Of a DNA stretch of 64,000 nt, positions 26,520-35,125 are shown one piece after another (position 1 is the first letter of the stretch; every line of letters starts with the position of its first letter). Position numbers and translations under genes: made by a program. The stretch comes from Leptolyngbya sp. O-77 (GTDB taxonomy: Bacteria > Cyanobacteriota > Cyanobacteriia > Elainellales > Elainellaceae), in contig NZ_AP017367.1 of NCBI RefSeq assembly GCF_001548395.1, positions 285,001 to 349,000 of the forward strand, in the 5' to 3' direction. The notes beneath the pieces are model-generated. The model saw nothing but the letters and a program-made list of their open reading frames with translations. It was not told the origin of the DNA and ran no database searches.

Positions 26520-27077
26520 CTAGCCCCGACCCATCATTGTGCGCTGGAATGGAGGGCGATCGCCCAAGCGCTTCAGGTAAGCGGCGATCGCCGGATAGTC
26601 GGCATAGTCTTGCTTTAGCATCAGCATGGCATAGGCCAGGATAGAACCCACCGCAATGTCGGCGGCAGAAAGGCGATCGCCCACCAGCCACTCCCGCGCG
26701 GCAAGCTGCCCCTCCAGCCCGCTCAGCAGGCGCGGCGTTTCGGCATCGCGCACCGCTTCTACAAACAGCCCCGTACTCAGAGTAGAGTTAGCAAATAGTA
26801 CCCACTGCGCCACCCAGGCCCGCTGTTCTGCCGTGAGCGTGGCATCATGCCGATCGGACAAATAGAGCAAAATTGCGCCTGACTCCCACAGCGCAAAACC
26901 GTCTTCCACAATTGCGGGCACTTTGCCAAAGGGGTTAATCGCCAAATATTCGGGCTGGCGATGTTCTCCAGCTTGCAGGTCGAGCTGCACAAACTCGTAA
27001 GGCAGCCCCAGTTCTTCCAGATACCACTTAACGATGGAGGCGCGGCTGCGGGCCCCGCCGTAGAGTTTCAAAGCCAT
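26520..27077 (-). CDS. Glutathione S-transferase family protein
   Basis: A 185-residue cytosolic GST-like protein. It begins with a thioredoxin-like domain (MALKLYGGARSRASIVKWYL) carrying NPFGKVPAIV and the gamma-glutamyl-binding ESGAIL, followed by an all-helical domain with WLVGDRLSAADIAVG. A serine-type catalytic residue near position 11-14 is possible. Its role (detoxification, maleylacetoacetate-like isomerisation or other) is not determined by sequence. Confidence 0.88.
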   Translation of the reverse strand: MALKLYGGARSRASIVKWYLEELGLPYEFVQLDLQAGEHRQPEYLAINPFGKVPAIVEDGFALWESGAILLYLSDRHDATLTAEQRAWVAQWVLFANSTLSTGLFVEAVRDAETPRLLSGLEGQLAAREWLVGDRLSAADIAVGSILAYAMLMLKQDYADYPAIAAYLKRLGDRPPFQRTMMGRG

Positions 27078-27136
27078 AGGATTCAGGTTGCTTCCATTTG
27101 CTAGCGTCGAGTTGCTAGCGTCGAGTGTATCAAGAC

Positions 27137-27499
27137 TTACTCAAACACTACCTCATCTTCTATGCGCCACGCCGGATCGACAATGCAGAGAAACACCAGC
27201 GGCTCTGTACCAATATTATGAATAAACTGCCGCGCATTGGGCGGAATATAGATCGCATCTCCCGGTTCCACCCGCTGCACTTCGTCGCCAATGTGCATTT
27301 CCCCCACCCCGCTGAGGATGTAATACACCTCCGAAGTTCGCAGCGCGTGGGGCGTGGAGGTATCGCCGGGGGCTACGGTGGCGTGGGCCAGGCTATAGCG
27401 CAGGTCGATGGGCTGCTTGTCGGGATGCAGCAGTTCGCGCAGCAGCGTGCGATCGCCCGCCACAAACTCATCGCAACTCAGCAATTGTCGAATCAGCAT
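27137..27499 (-). CDS. Small cupin-domain protein
   Basis: A 120-residue single cupin. The motif pair is visible: STPHALRTSEVYYILSGVGE (metal ligands H and E) and PGDAIYIPPNARQFIHN. The longer open frame reaches 27592, but the ATG at 27499 is preceded by AGGAG and gives the normal cupin length. Function could be a sugar or amino-acid-related isomerase/dioxygenase or a stress protein. It is divergent from hemL. Confidence 0.82.
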   Translation of the reverse strand: MLIRQLLSCDEFVAGDRTLLRELLHPDKQPIDLRYSLAHATVAPGDTSTPHALRTSEVYYILSGVGEMHIGDEVQRVEPGDAIYIPPNARQFIHNIGTEPLVFLCIVDPAWRIEDEVVFE

Positions 27500-27647
27500 T
27501 GGCTCACTCCTGCCCACCACCCAGCACTTTAACCCTACTCCACCACGTAGGATAATGAAATGTGCAGTGCGCCGAGCGTCCTTCCTCCTCAAGCCAGCAG
27601 GCGCAATCCTTTACAAAATCCGTCCACACGACACACAGGAGAAACCC

Positions 27648-28949
27648 TTGACCAGTACGACTAGCTTAAAAACAACCCGTTCAGAAGAAATCTTTGCCGC
27701 AGCCCAAAAGCTCATGCCCGGCGGAGTCAATTCGCCGGTTCGCGCCTTTAAGTCCGTCGGCGGTCAGCCCCTCGTCATCGATCGCGTCAAAGATGCCTAC
27801 ATGTGGGACGTAGACGGCAACCGCTATATCGACTATATCGGCACTTGGGGCCCGGCGATTTGCGGGCACGCCCATCCCGACGTCATCAAAGCCATCCAGG
27901 AAGCCGCCGAAAAGGGCACCAGCTTTGGCGCACCCTGCTATTTAGAAAACGTGTTGGCGGAAATGGTGATCGATGCCGTGCCCAGCATTGAAATGGTGCG
28001 CTTTGTGAACTCTGGCACCGAAGCCTGCATGGCCGTGCTGCGGCTGATGCGAGCCTTCACCGGCCGCGAAAAGGTGATCAAGTTTGAAGGCTGCTATCAC
28101 GGCCACGCCGATATGTTTCTGGTGAAAGCGGGTTCCGGCGTGGCCACGCTGGGGCTGCCCGACTCGCCCGGCGTGCCCAAGTCCACCACCGCCAACACGC
28201 TCACCGCGCCATTTAACGATTTGGAAGCTGTGAAAGCCCTGTTTGCCGAAAACCCCGGCGAAATCGCTGGTGTGATTCTAGAGCCTGTGGTGGGCAATGC
28301 GGGCTTTATTCCGCCAGATGCGGGCTTTTTGGCAGGGCTGCGGGAGATCACCCGCGAACAGGGCGCGCTGCTGACGTTTGACGAGGTGATGACAGGCTTC
28401 CGCATTTCCTACGGCGGCGCACAGGAGAAATTTGGCATTACCCCCGACCTGACCACCCTGGGCAAAGTCATTGGCGGCGGGCTACCCGTTGGAGCCTACG
28501 GCGGACGACGAGACATTATGCAAATGGTGGCCCCGGCCGGGCCGATGTATCAGGCGGGCACGCTGTCGGGCAATCCACTGGCGATGACGGCGGGCATCAA
28601 GACCCTGGAACTGCTTCAGCGGCCGGGGACTTACGAATATCTGGAGCGCATCACCAAGAAGCTCTCCGACGGCTTGCTGCAAGTTGCTAAAGAAACCGGA
28701 CACGCGGCCTGCGGCGGCTCCATCAGCGCCATGTTCGGCTTCTTCTTTACCGCTGGCCCGGTGCATAACTACGAAGATGCCAAAAAGTCTGATCTACAAA
28801 AGTTTGGTCGCTTCCACCGGGGAATGCTGGAGCAGGGCGTATACCTGGCTCCGTCGCAGTTTGAGGCCGGCTTTACGTCGCTGGCCCATTCCGACGAAGA
28901 CATCGACCAAACGATTCAGGCTGCCCGCATGGTGATGAGTTCGCTCTAG
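27648..28949 (+). CDS. hemL: Glutamate-1-semialdehyde 2,1-aminomutase
   Basis: PLP enzyme that converts glutamate-1-semialdehyde to 5-aminolevulinate, the C5 route to heme, chlorophyll and bilins. The TTG at 27648 is chosen: it follows ACAGGAGAAA and gives 433 residues, the family length, whereas the frame open from 27408 overlaps the divergent cupin gene. Key features are GTEACMAVLRLMRAFTGREK, the PLP-aspartate in FDEVMTGFR and the Schiff-base lysine in LGKVIGGGLPVGAYGG. It works in the same pathway as chlG elsewhere in the window. Confidence 0.97.
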   Translation: MTSTTSLKTTRSEEIFAAAQKLMPGGVNSPVRAFKSVGGQPLVIDRVKDAYMWDVDGNRYIDYIGTWGPAICGHAHPDVIKAIQEAAEKGTSFGAPCYLENVLAEMVIDAVPSIEMVRFVNSGTEACMAVLRLMRAFTGREKVIKFEGCYHGHADMFLVKAGSGVATLGLPDSPGVPKSTTANTLTAPFNDLEAVKALFAENPGEIAGVILEPVVGNAGFIPPDAGFLAGLREITREQGALLTFDEVMTGFRISYGGAQEKFGITPDLTTLGKVIGGGLPVGAYGGRRDIMQMVAPAGPMYQAGTLSGNPLAMTAGIKTLELLQRPGTYEYLERITKKLSDGLLQVAKETGHAACGGSISAMFGFFFTAGPVHNYEDAKKSDLQKFGRFHRGMLEQGVYLAPSQFEAGFTSLAHSDEDIDQTIQAARMVMSSL

Positions 28950-29289
28950 CCTTTGGTCACAGCTTACGCAGCAATACAATCCTCACGCAGGGGCGATGAC
29001 TTGGGGCGGGGTAGATCGGAAAGTTCCGACCGAGCCTCGACTTGAAGCATCGCCCCTGATTATTCGCAGTGGATACAATCTAGGCGACTGGTTAAGCGCC
29101 TGGCCCAATGGATAGGCCATGAAGAGTCCACCTGTTGCCCTCAAGAACTCCCCAAAACCCTAGGCGCAGACTTTTCCGTAGATTCTCGACCCCATGCTTT
29201 ACCCTCCGTGATCATTTCCGTAGTCCCAACGCGGCTAGCCAGCGGGTCAGCCGCATAGGTTGGAAGGGGATGAAACATAACGTCGAGCT
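28950..29289. other. hemL downstream spacer with an 11-bp inverted repeat
   Basis: CAGGGGCGATG at 28988-28998 is exactly inverted at 29048-29058. Inside lies a second perfect palindrome TCGGAA-AG-TTCCGA at 29016-29029. The whole 71-base unit can form a branched hairpin. No T-run follows, so it is not a simple terminator. The rest up to 29289 should hold the promoter of the SH3 gene, with no clear motif. Confidence 0.6.
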
Positions 29290-29682
29290 ATGAAACACAC
29301 TTTCTGGGTCGCATCCAGTCTGCTGCTGTCTGTGCTGCTTCCCTTCACTGGGTCAGCACAAACCGTTGCAAATGTTGCTCCCTTCGGGAGAACGCAGGCA
29401 CAAATCTGTCGGCATGATCCTCTAGATGATTTGGGCGGTCATATCACTGGGCAAGATCCCGGTTCCCGCGTCAACGTGCGGGCTGGTGCTGGAACCCATC
29501 ATTCAGTTCGGTATCAAGCAGTGGTTGGAGACGAGGTTGATAACGCCTTGGAAGGAAGAGTTGCCTCAGATGGCTACTGCTGGTTCAAAGTGCGCTTGAC
29601 CCGTTCAGGGGTTGTAGGTTGGGTTAGAAGTGATTTCGTTGAATTGATGTTTCCTGATCTCCCTGAAGAAGGTGGATACTAG
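29290..29682 (+). CDS. Secreted SH3b-domain protein
   Basis: A 130-residue exported protein. A signal peptide spans residues 1-25 (MKHTFWVASSLLLSVLLPFT, cut after GSA). The mature part contains one bacterial SH3 domain (SRVNVRAGAGTHHSVRYQAV ... GVVGWVRSDFVEL) of the type that binds cell-wall peptides or surface ligands. No catalytic domain is attached. There are no HIP1 octamers in it and it is slightly less GC-rich than its neighbours. It may be an envelope sensor or inhibitor; function unknown. Confidence 0.8.
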   Translation: MKHTFWVASSLLLSVLLPFTGSAQTVANVAPFGRTQAQICRHDPLDDLGGHITGQDPGSRVNVRAGAGTHHSVRYQAVVGDEVDNALEGRVASDGYCWFKVRLTRSGVVGWVRSDFVELMFPDLPEEGGY

Positions 29683-29824
29683 AGAGCGTGACGACGATCT
29701 CCATATCCTCCGTATCACATATTCTCCATATCAATGGAGCCAGAGAAGAAGATGGATTCTGGAAAGAAATCACTGCTTAGTCTTTGAATTTGATCAGCTA
29801 GGTGGCTTTTGTATTATGTCTGGA

Positions 29825-30814
29825 TTATCGGGCGCGGAACTCGACTTCGTTTTGGCGGATGACGACATCGTAGTTGCCGAAAAAGTCATTGCCCAGGAGG
29901 CCGATGGTGAGGTCGGGGCCGGCGATCGCCACTGACAAGTTCCGCGCCACCAGACCACCTGCCTCTATTGAGTCGATGGTGCTGGTTGGGAATGTGACGT
30001 TCCGGGCATTAGCGGTATTAGCCGTAGCTGTACCCGTAGGGCGCAGATTCAGGGCAGCCGCCATGCGCTGCGTGATTAGCGTGCCGCTGGCTCCGGTGTC
30101 GAGGATCATGTCAAAGCTGGGCCCGCCGTTGAACGTCACGCGGATTACGGGCGTTCCCCCAGCGCGACGCACAATCGGCGTGCGGAAGTTGGCCGAGGCG
30201 GTCGGTGGTTCGGCGATCGCCGCACTAGTCTGAGGTTCCAGAGCTTGGTTTGCACCAGGCGAGTGGGTCGAATCGCTCACTGGATTTTGGGCTGAGGCAG
30301 GCGGAGGGCTGCTGTCACCTGCTGGGCGGGGCGACGGCGGGGCGCTGAAAATCACGCTGGCATCGGCTCCGGGGCCGCGGCTGGCCTGCTGTTGGGCGAT
30401 CGCCAAATTGCGGCGATATTCTCCCAGCTTGCTCTGGGCGCTGGGGTGATTGGGGCTGGTAGTAGGCACCTTCTGCATGAGTAGAATTGCCTGCTGCCAG
30501 CGGCTCACAGCCAGTCGCCAATCGTCCTGGGACTGCGCCGCTTGGCTGATATTCGCCGCATTGGCTGCCTGCTCTAACGCCTGGGAATAGGGGTCACTGG
30601 GGGGTTGGGCGGCGGGAGCGGCGGATGTAGCAGGAACAGGGGTAGGAGGGGCGATCGCCACGGGTTCTGAGCTGGGCATCGGCTCTCCTGAGTTGCCTGC
30701 GATAGAAGCACAGCCTGTTCCCAACCCAGCTATGACCAATCCCCAGGCCACAGAGCAAAGTCGTTGCTGGAGCAATTGAGAACGGCGCTGTGGCGAGCAA
30801 CGAAATTTCTGCAT
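29825..30814 (-). CDS. Retropepsin-like aspartic protease, lipid-anchored
   Basis: Clan AA protease. From the ATG at 30814 the protein has a signal peptide with a lipobox-like GLGTGC, so it is probably a lipoprotein. A helical segment of about 80 residues (TPR-like SQAAQSQDDWRLAVSRWQQA) follows, then a Pro/Ser-rich linker. The C-terminal domain carries the catalytic DTGASGTLIT and the second conserved loop GLLGNDFFG. A longer start at 30856 is open. Such proteins are presumably dimeric proteases in the periplasm; no substrate is known. Confidence 0.85.
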   Translation of the reverse strand: MQKFRCSPQRRSQLLQQRLCSVAWGLVIAGLGTGCASIAGNSGEPMPSSEPVAIAPPTPVPATSAAPAAQPPSDPYSQALEQAANAANISQAAQSQDDWRLAVSRWQQAILLMQKVPTTSPNHPSAQSKLGEYRRNLAIAQQQASRGPGADASVIFSAPPSPRPAGDSSPPPASAQNPVSDSTHSPGANQALEPQTSAAIAEPPTASANFRTPIVRRAGGTPVIRVTFNGGPSFDMILDTGASGTLITQRMAAALNLRPTGTATANTANARNVTFPTSTIDSIEAGGLVARNLSVAIAGPDLTIGLLGNDFFGNYDVVIRQNEVEFRAR

Positions 30815-30991
30815 GGTTCTCTGACCCACGTACTGCAAAGCATTTCTGCAAAGCATGTCTTCAGAGCATGTCTTCAGAGCATTGAGAGTATTAATGGCTC
30901 TGCCGCTTCCAGTGTAGACAACCGTCTAGACTGACTGCGCTTCGGGGTTATCCCGTAATAGCCCAGATGCCTCAACTCAATAATCCCCAAT

Positions 30992-32116
30992 CTAGGCGGG
31001 TTGAGCTTCAGATTTCTTCTGGAGCGCCATCAAAATCGACGATTTTTCCAGCAGACCCAGCACCGAGCCATCTTCCGGTTTCACCACCGCCAGGGCAGGA
31101 ACCTGCTCGCTCAGCAGGTCGATAACCTCTAGCAGCGGCGTGGTAGCGGGCACGGTCTGAATCTCCTCAGCGACCTTCACCAGCGACTGCACCGATACAT
31201 TCCACCAGTCGTTGGTAGGCACTTGCTTCATGTCATCGACCCAAATCTCGCCGGCCAGCTTACCTGCTTCGTCCGTGACCAGATACTTTTTCCAGTTCAC
31301 GGGATTGCCAATGATGTAGTTGTTTGCGAACTCACGTAAAGAGCTTTGGGCAGGTACTACCGGACTGTTAGGGATAACTGCGTCGGCGGCGGTCAAGCCG
31401 CTCATGAGTTCCTGCACGCTGGCTGCCTGCGCCGATCGCCCTGCATTTTGCAACAAGAAAAAGCCCACCAGCAGCGTCCACACGCTGCCGATGTTGGTCA
31501 GCCCTAGCGTCGAAGCCAGCCCCAGCCCGATGCCCAGCCAGCCAAACACCTGACCGACGCGGCTAGCAAAAGCGAGACCCCGATAGGGCTTGCCGGTAAT
31601 TTTCCAGACGATCGCTTTCAGCACGTTACCCCCGTCTAGCGGCAGCCCCGGAATCATATTAAAAACTGCCAGAGCCAAGTTCACATAAGACAGCAGCGCC
31701 ACCATTGCCGCCAGCGGCCCAGTAATGCCGCTAAAGCTGCCGATAGCGTGCAGCACGCCAAACAGAAACAGGCTCACCAATGGCCCGGCGATCGCCACCC
31801 GAAATGACTCGCCGGGTGTTTTTGACTCTTCACCCAGGCTAGCCAGCCCGCCAAAGATAAACAGCGTGATGGATTTTACCTCCGTCCCCTGGCGCAGCGC
31901 CACCCAGCTATGCCCCAGTTCATGCGCCAGCACCGACGCAAACAGCAGCAGCGCCGTCACCAGTCCCAGCACCCACGCCAGCGCTCCCAGTTGAGGAAAC
32001 TGGTAGCTTAGCCAGCTTCCGTCATTCCACGTCACCAGCGCTAGCACCAAAAACCAGGAGGGATTGATATAAAAAGGAATGCCAAAAAGATTACCGACTC
32101 GCAGGTTATTTTCCAT
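30992..32116 (-). CDS. Site-2 protease family (M50) metalloprotease with CBS domains
   Basis: Intramembrane zinc protease. The 374-residue product has HELGH at residues 65-69 in the second membrane helix and the second metal motif in IPGLPLDGGNVL around 155-166. Six or so membrane segments fill residues 15-215. The C-terminal part (about 235-370) holds a pair of CBS-like repeats, as in the SpoIVFB-like branch, suggesting nucleotide control. Cyanobacterial relatives cleave anti-sigma factors or signalling proteins; the substrate here is unknown. Confidence 0.88.
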   Translation of the reverse strand: MENNLRVGNLFGIPFYINPSWFLVLALVTWNDGSWLSYQFPQLGALAWVLGLVTALLLFASVLAHELGHSWVALRQGTEVKSITLFIFGGLASLGEESKTPGESFRVAIAGPLVSLFLFGVLHAIGSFSGITGPLAAMVALLSYVNLALAVFNMIPGLPLDGGNVLKAIVWKITGKPYRGLAFASRVGQVFGWLGIGLGLASTLGLTNIGSVWTLLVGFFLLQNAGRSAQAASVQELMSGLTAADAVIPNSPVVPAQSSLREFANNYIIGNPVNWKKYLVTDEAGKLAGEIWVDDMKQVPTNDWWNVSVQSLVKVAEEIQTVPATTPLLEVIDLLSEQVPALAVVKPEDGSVLGLLEKSSILMALQKKSEAQPA

Positions 32117-32421
32117 CGTGCGTCACTGTTGTAATGAGGGCCAGGGAACTCAAGGCGGGTCAAGATTCAGGGGTGGGGTGGCTTAAACCAGATCTGGGCG
32201 ACCACTCTATAAGACTATGCCACCAGGTTCTACATGCCTGAGTTCTTTATCACTGCATCGGGCGATCGCTCACCCCGCAGCGTATGATGAAGGTTCGGTT
32301 TTTGGTTTAAGTTCTGGTTTAAGTGGCTATTTCAAGGGGTTATTAAATTCAGGTAGAGTTGCGCTCAAGGTCTACCTACGGCTTCTAATCTATCTAGCCT
32401 TCTAGTCTAACTCGAACTATT
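32117..32421. other. Divergent promoter region, M50 protease / HAD
   Basis: No gene visible. A short direct repeat GGTTTAAGTTCT/GGTTTAAGTGGC lies at about 32305-32330, and CTTCTAATCTATCTAGCCTTCTAGTC is a loose repeat just before the HAD gene. No clear promoter consensus could be fixed. Confidence 0.4.
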
Positions 32422-33147
32422 TTGATCCTAACGACAAATCGCCCGGCTATTCACCCATCTCAGGCGGTAATATCCACCCCTCTCGATTTGGCTCTCGTGA
32501 AAACCATCCTGTTTGACTTTGATGGCACCATTGCAGACTCCTTTGATGCGGTGCTGCAAATCACCAACCGACTTGCCCGCGAATTTGGCTATGAACCCGC
32601 CAGCCCCAGCGAGATCAAGCGGCTGCAAAACCTGAGTTCGCGAGAGATTATTCGCCAGTCCAACATCCCCATGTTTCGGCTGCCGCTGCTGCTGCGCCGC
32701 CTGAAAGTAGAAATGAGTCAGGAAATTAACCAACTCCAGCCCATCGCCGGAATTCAGCCTGCGCTGGTGCAACTCCGGCAGCAGGGGCATCGCCTGGGCA
32801 TCGTTACCTCCAACACGGCTGATAACGTCGTCGCCTTTTTGAGAAATCATCAAATGGAAGGGCTGTTTGACGATATTCAGCCTGGTGTGGCGCTGTTCGG
32901 CAAAGGGCGCAGCATCCGCCGCATCGCCCGTCAGCGTCAGCTTGACCCGGCTTCGATGGTGTACGTGGGCGACGAGACGCGGGATATTGAAGCAGCCCAG
33001 GCGATCGCCATTCCAGTCATTGCTGTTGGCTGGGGCTTCAACTCCACCGCTGCCCTGGCCGCCTGTAAACCCGACGCACTGGTGCATGAGCCACAAGAAC
33101 TAGTAACGGCGATCGCCCAGATTGAAGCACGATCCCGAACGCCCTGA
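32422..33147 (+). CDS. HAD-superfamily phosphatase (PGP/Gph-like)
   Basis: Haloacid-dehalogenase-type hydrolase with a four-helix cap, similar to phosphoglycolate phosphatases. Motif I LFDFDGTIADS sets the nucleophile near residue 32, motif II is in VTSNTADN, motif III lysine in FGKGRS, motif IV in VYVGDETRDIEAA. The frame starts at a TTG (32422); a GTG at 32497 immediately before KTILFDFDG is a good shorter start, giving 216 residues. It lies 29 bases before the ligase gene, so co-expression is likely. Confidence 0.85.
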   Translation: MILTTNRPAIHPSQAVISTPLDLALVKTILFDFDGTIADSFDAVLQITNRLAREFGYEPASPSEIKRLQNLSSREIIRQSNIPMFRLPLLLRRLKVEMSQEINQLQPIAGIQPALVQLRQQGHRLGIVTSNTADNVVAFLRNHQMEGLFDDIQPGVALFGKGRSIRRIARQRQLDPASMVYVGDETRDIEAAQAIAIPVIAVGWGFNSTAALAACKPDALVHEPQELVTAIAQIEARSRTP

Positions 33148-33176
33148 CCCTGCCATCCTTAGCGCAGACACTCCCG

Positions 33177-34802
33177 ATGCAGCGGTTTACCCAGCTATTT
33201 CAGGAAATTGACGCGACGACCTCGACTAACGCCAAGGTTGCTGCCCTGCGGCGATATCTGCGCGAAGAAACGGCAGCAAACTCTGTCTGGGCGCTGTACC
33301 TGCTGTTGGGCAAACCGCGCAAGCGACTCATCACCTCGCGGGTGCTGCGGGATATTTTTCTGCAAATCTCCGACATTCCCGACTGGCTCTTTGAAGACTG
33401 CTACGCGCAGGTAGGTGACTCGGCGGAGGTGATTGCTCTGCTGATGCAAAGCCACGCCAGTCTGCAATTAGCGACCCCCTCTGTCCAAACGGCTGAAAAC
33501 CTGCCGCTGTACCTCTGGATGGAGGAGATGATTCCCCAGGCAAAGCAGGTCGAGTCGGAAGAAGACCTAAAAACGCTGGTGGTGTCGTGGTGGGCAGCGC
33601 TGAACCCGACAGGCGTGTTTGTGCTGAACAAGGTGCTGACGGGCGCGTTTCGCATGGGACTGTCTGAAAAGCTAGTGATTCGGGCGATCGCCCAGGAGTT
33701 CAACATTCCCGAACCCGTCATAGCGCATCGGCTGATGGGCGAGTTTGAGCCGACGGTCGAGTTTTTTGAAAGCCTGACGCAGATTGAGGCAGCGGAAGCC
33801 CTGAGTTCGCCAACACGTCCTTACCCGTTTTTTCTAGCCTCGCCGCTGGAGGAAGATCGGTTTGCCACGGAGGATTTTTCGCGCTGGTGGGCGGAGTGGA
33901 AATGGGACGGCATCCGGGCGCAAATCATTCGGCGGGCGGGGCAGGTCTTTATTTGGTCGCGCGGCGAAGACCTGGTGACGGATCAGTTTCCCGAATTGGC
34001 CGCCTACTTTCTCACGCTGCCGGATGGGCTGGTGTTTGATGGCGAAATCCTGTGCTGGGCGGACGGGCGACCCCTCAGCTTTAACCATTTGCAGAAGCGG
34101 TTGGGGCGCAAGCGCGTCACCCAAAAGATCATGCAAGAGAATCCCGTTCACTTCATCGCCTACGACCTGCTGGAACACAACGGCGAAGACATTCGCGAAA
34201 AAGAATTGGGCGATCGCCGCACGCTTCTGGAATCTGTCTTGAAAGCTGCCGACCCAAATTTTGTCACACTATCCAGCGTCTTAAAGTTCAGATCTACGGA
34301 CGAGATGCGATCGCTTCGCGAAAGCTCTCGTGAACGTGGTGCAGAGGGCTTAGTGATTAAATCAGTGAACAGTCCCTACCTGGTCGGGCGCAAGCGTGGC
34401 TACTGGTGGAAATATAAAGTGGAACCCATGACGCTGGATGCAGTGCTGATTTATGCACAGGCTGGTAGCGGCAAACGGGCAAACCTGTTTACAGACTACA
34501 CATTTGCCCTGTGGCACGAAGGAACCCTGGTCTCCTTTGCCAAAGCCTACTCCGGGCTAGACAATGCCGAAATCGAAGCCCTCGACAAGTGGATTCGCAA
34601 GCACACGATTGAAAAATTTGGCCCCGTGCGATCGGTCGAACCTGTGCAGGTGTTCGAGATCGGCTTTGAAGGCATCCTGCGATCGACTCGCCACAAGTCG
34701 GGCATCGCCGTCCGCTTTCCCCGCATCTTGCGCTGGCGTACCGACAAACCCGCCACCGAGGCCGACACACTAGAAGCCGCGTTTAAGCTGCTGGAACGCT
34801 AG
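33177..34802 (+). CDS. ATP-dependent DNA ligase
   Basis: Archaeal/eukaryote-type DNA ligase of about 541 residues, resembling the bacterial LigB-like group that is often annotated as cisplatin-damage response ligase. Residues 1-200 are the helical DNA-binding domain, the adenylation domain begins near 215 with the nucleophile lysine in WKWDGIR (about residue 242), later motifs DGEILCW, EGLVIKS and WWKYK are present, and the OB-fold follows to the end. NAD-dependent LigA is presumably elsewhere for replication. In other bacteria this ligase is often clustered with an Lhr helicase and an MPE exonuclease; neither is here, and instead a HAD phosphatase precedes it. Confidence 0.93.
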   Translation: MQRFTQLFQEIDATTSTNAKVAALRRYLREETAANSVWALYLLLGKPRKRLITSRVLRDIFLQISDIPDWLFEDCYAQVGDSAEVIALLMQSHASLQLATPSVQTAENLPLYLWMEEMIPQAKQVESEEDLKTLVVSWWAALNPTGVFVLNKVLTGAFRMGLSEKLVIRAIAQEFNIPEPVIAHRLMGEFEPTVEFFESLTQIEAAEALSSPTRPYPFFLASPLEEDRFATEDFSRWWAEWKWDGIRAQIIRRAGQVFIWSRGEDLVTDQFPELAAYFLTLPDGLVFDGEILCWADGRPLSFNHLQKRLGRKRVTQKIMQENPVHFIAYDLLEHNGEDIREKELGDRRTLLESVLKAADPNFVTLSSVLKFRSTDEMRSLRESSRERGAEGLVIKSVNSPYLVGRKRGYWWKYKVEPMTLDAVLIYAQAGSGKRANLFTDYTFALWHEGTLVSFAKAYSGLDNAEIEALDKWIRKHTIEKFGPVRSVEPVQVFEIGFEGILRSTRHKSGIAVRFPRILRWRTDKPATEADTLEAAFKLLER

Positions 34803-35125
34803 GGGACTCACTCTGGAGATCTTCACTCTGGAGACCTGAGGCATCCGTTTATAAGACCCTTACGTTTCCTCCGAATTTTCACTTGGACAACTTGCTTAAA
34901 ATTTGCCATGCTGAGAGTTTAGAACCTCAAATCAATCACACCTTGGCTTCAGAGCTTGGTTATTGAGGTGCGGGCAACATATCGAGATGAGTGGTCAAAT
35001 TAGACACGATTGCTCAGTGAAAGCCATCTTACGATGAGCGTTTAGGCAGATCCACAACGAAATCGGGGCGCAACGAAGCTGAAGTAAACAATCCGACCCA
35101 TCAACGCTTACAACGCTTACTTGGA
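34803..35125. other. Leader of the histidine kinase gene
   Basis: Contains a short direct repeat of TTCACTCTGGAGA-like words right behind the ligase stop (about 34808-34838). The rest shows no gene, and the kinase promoter is presumably around 34990-35090. Confidence 0.4.
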
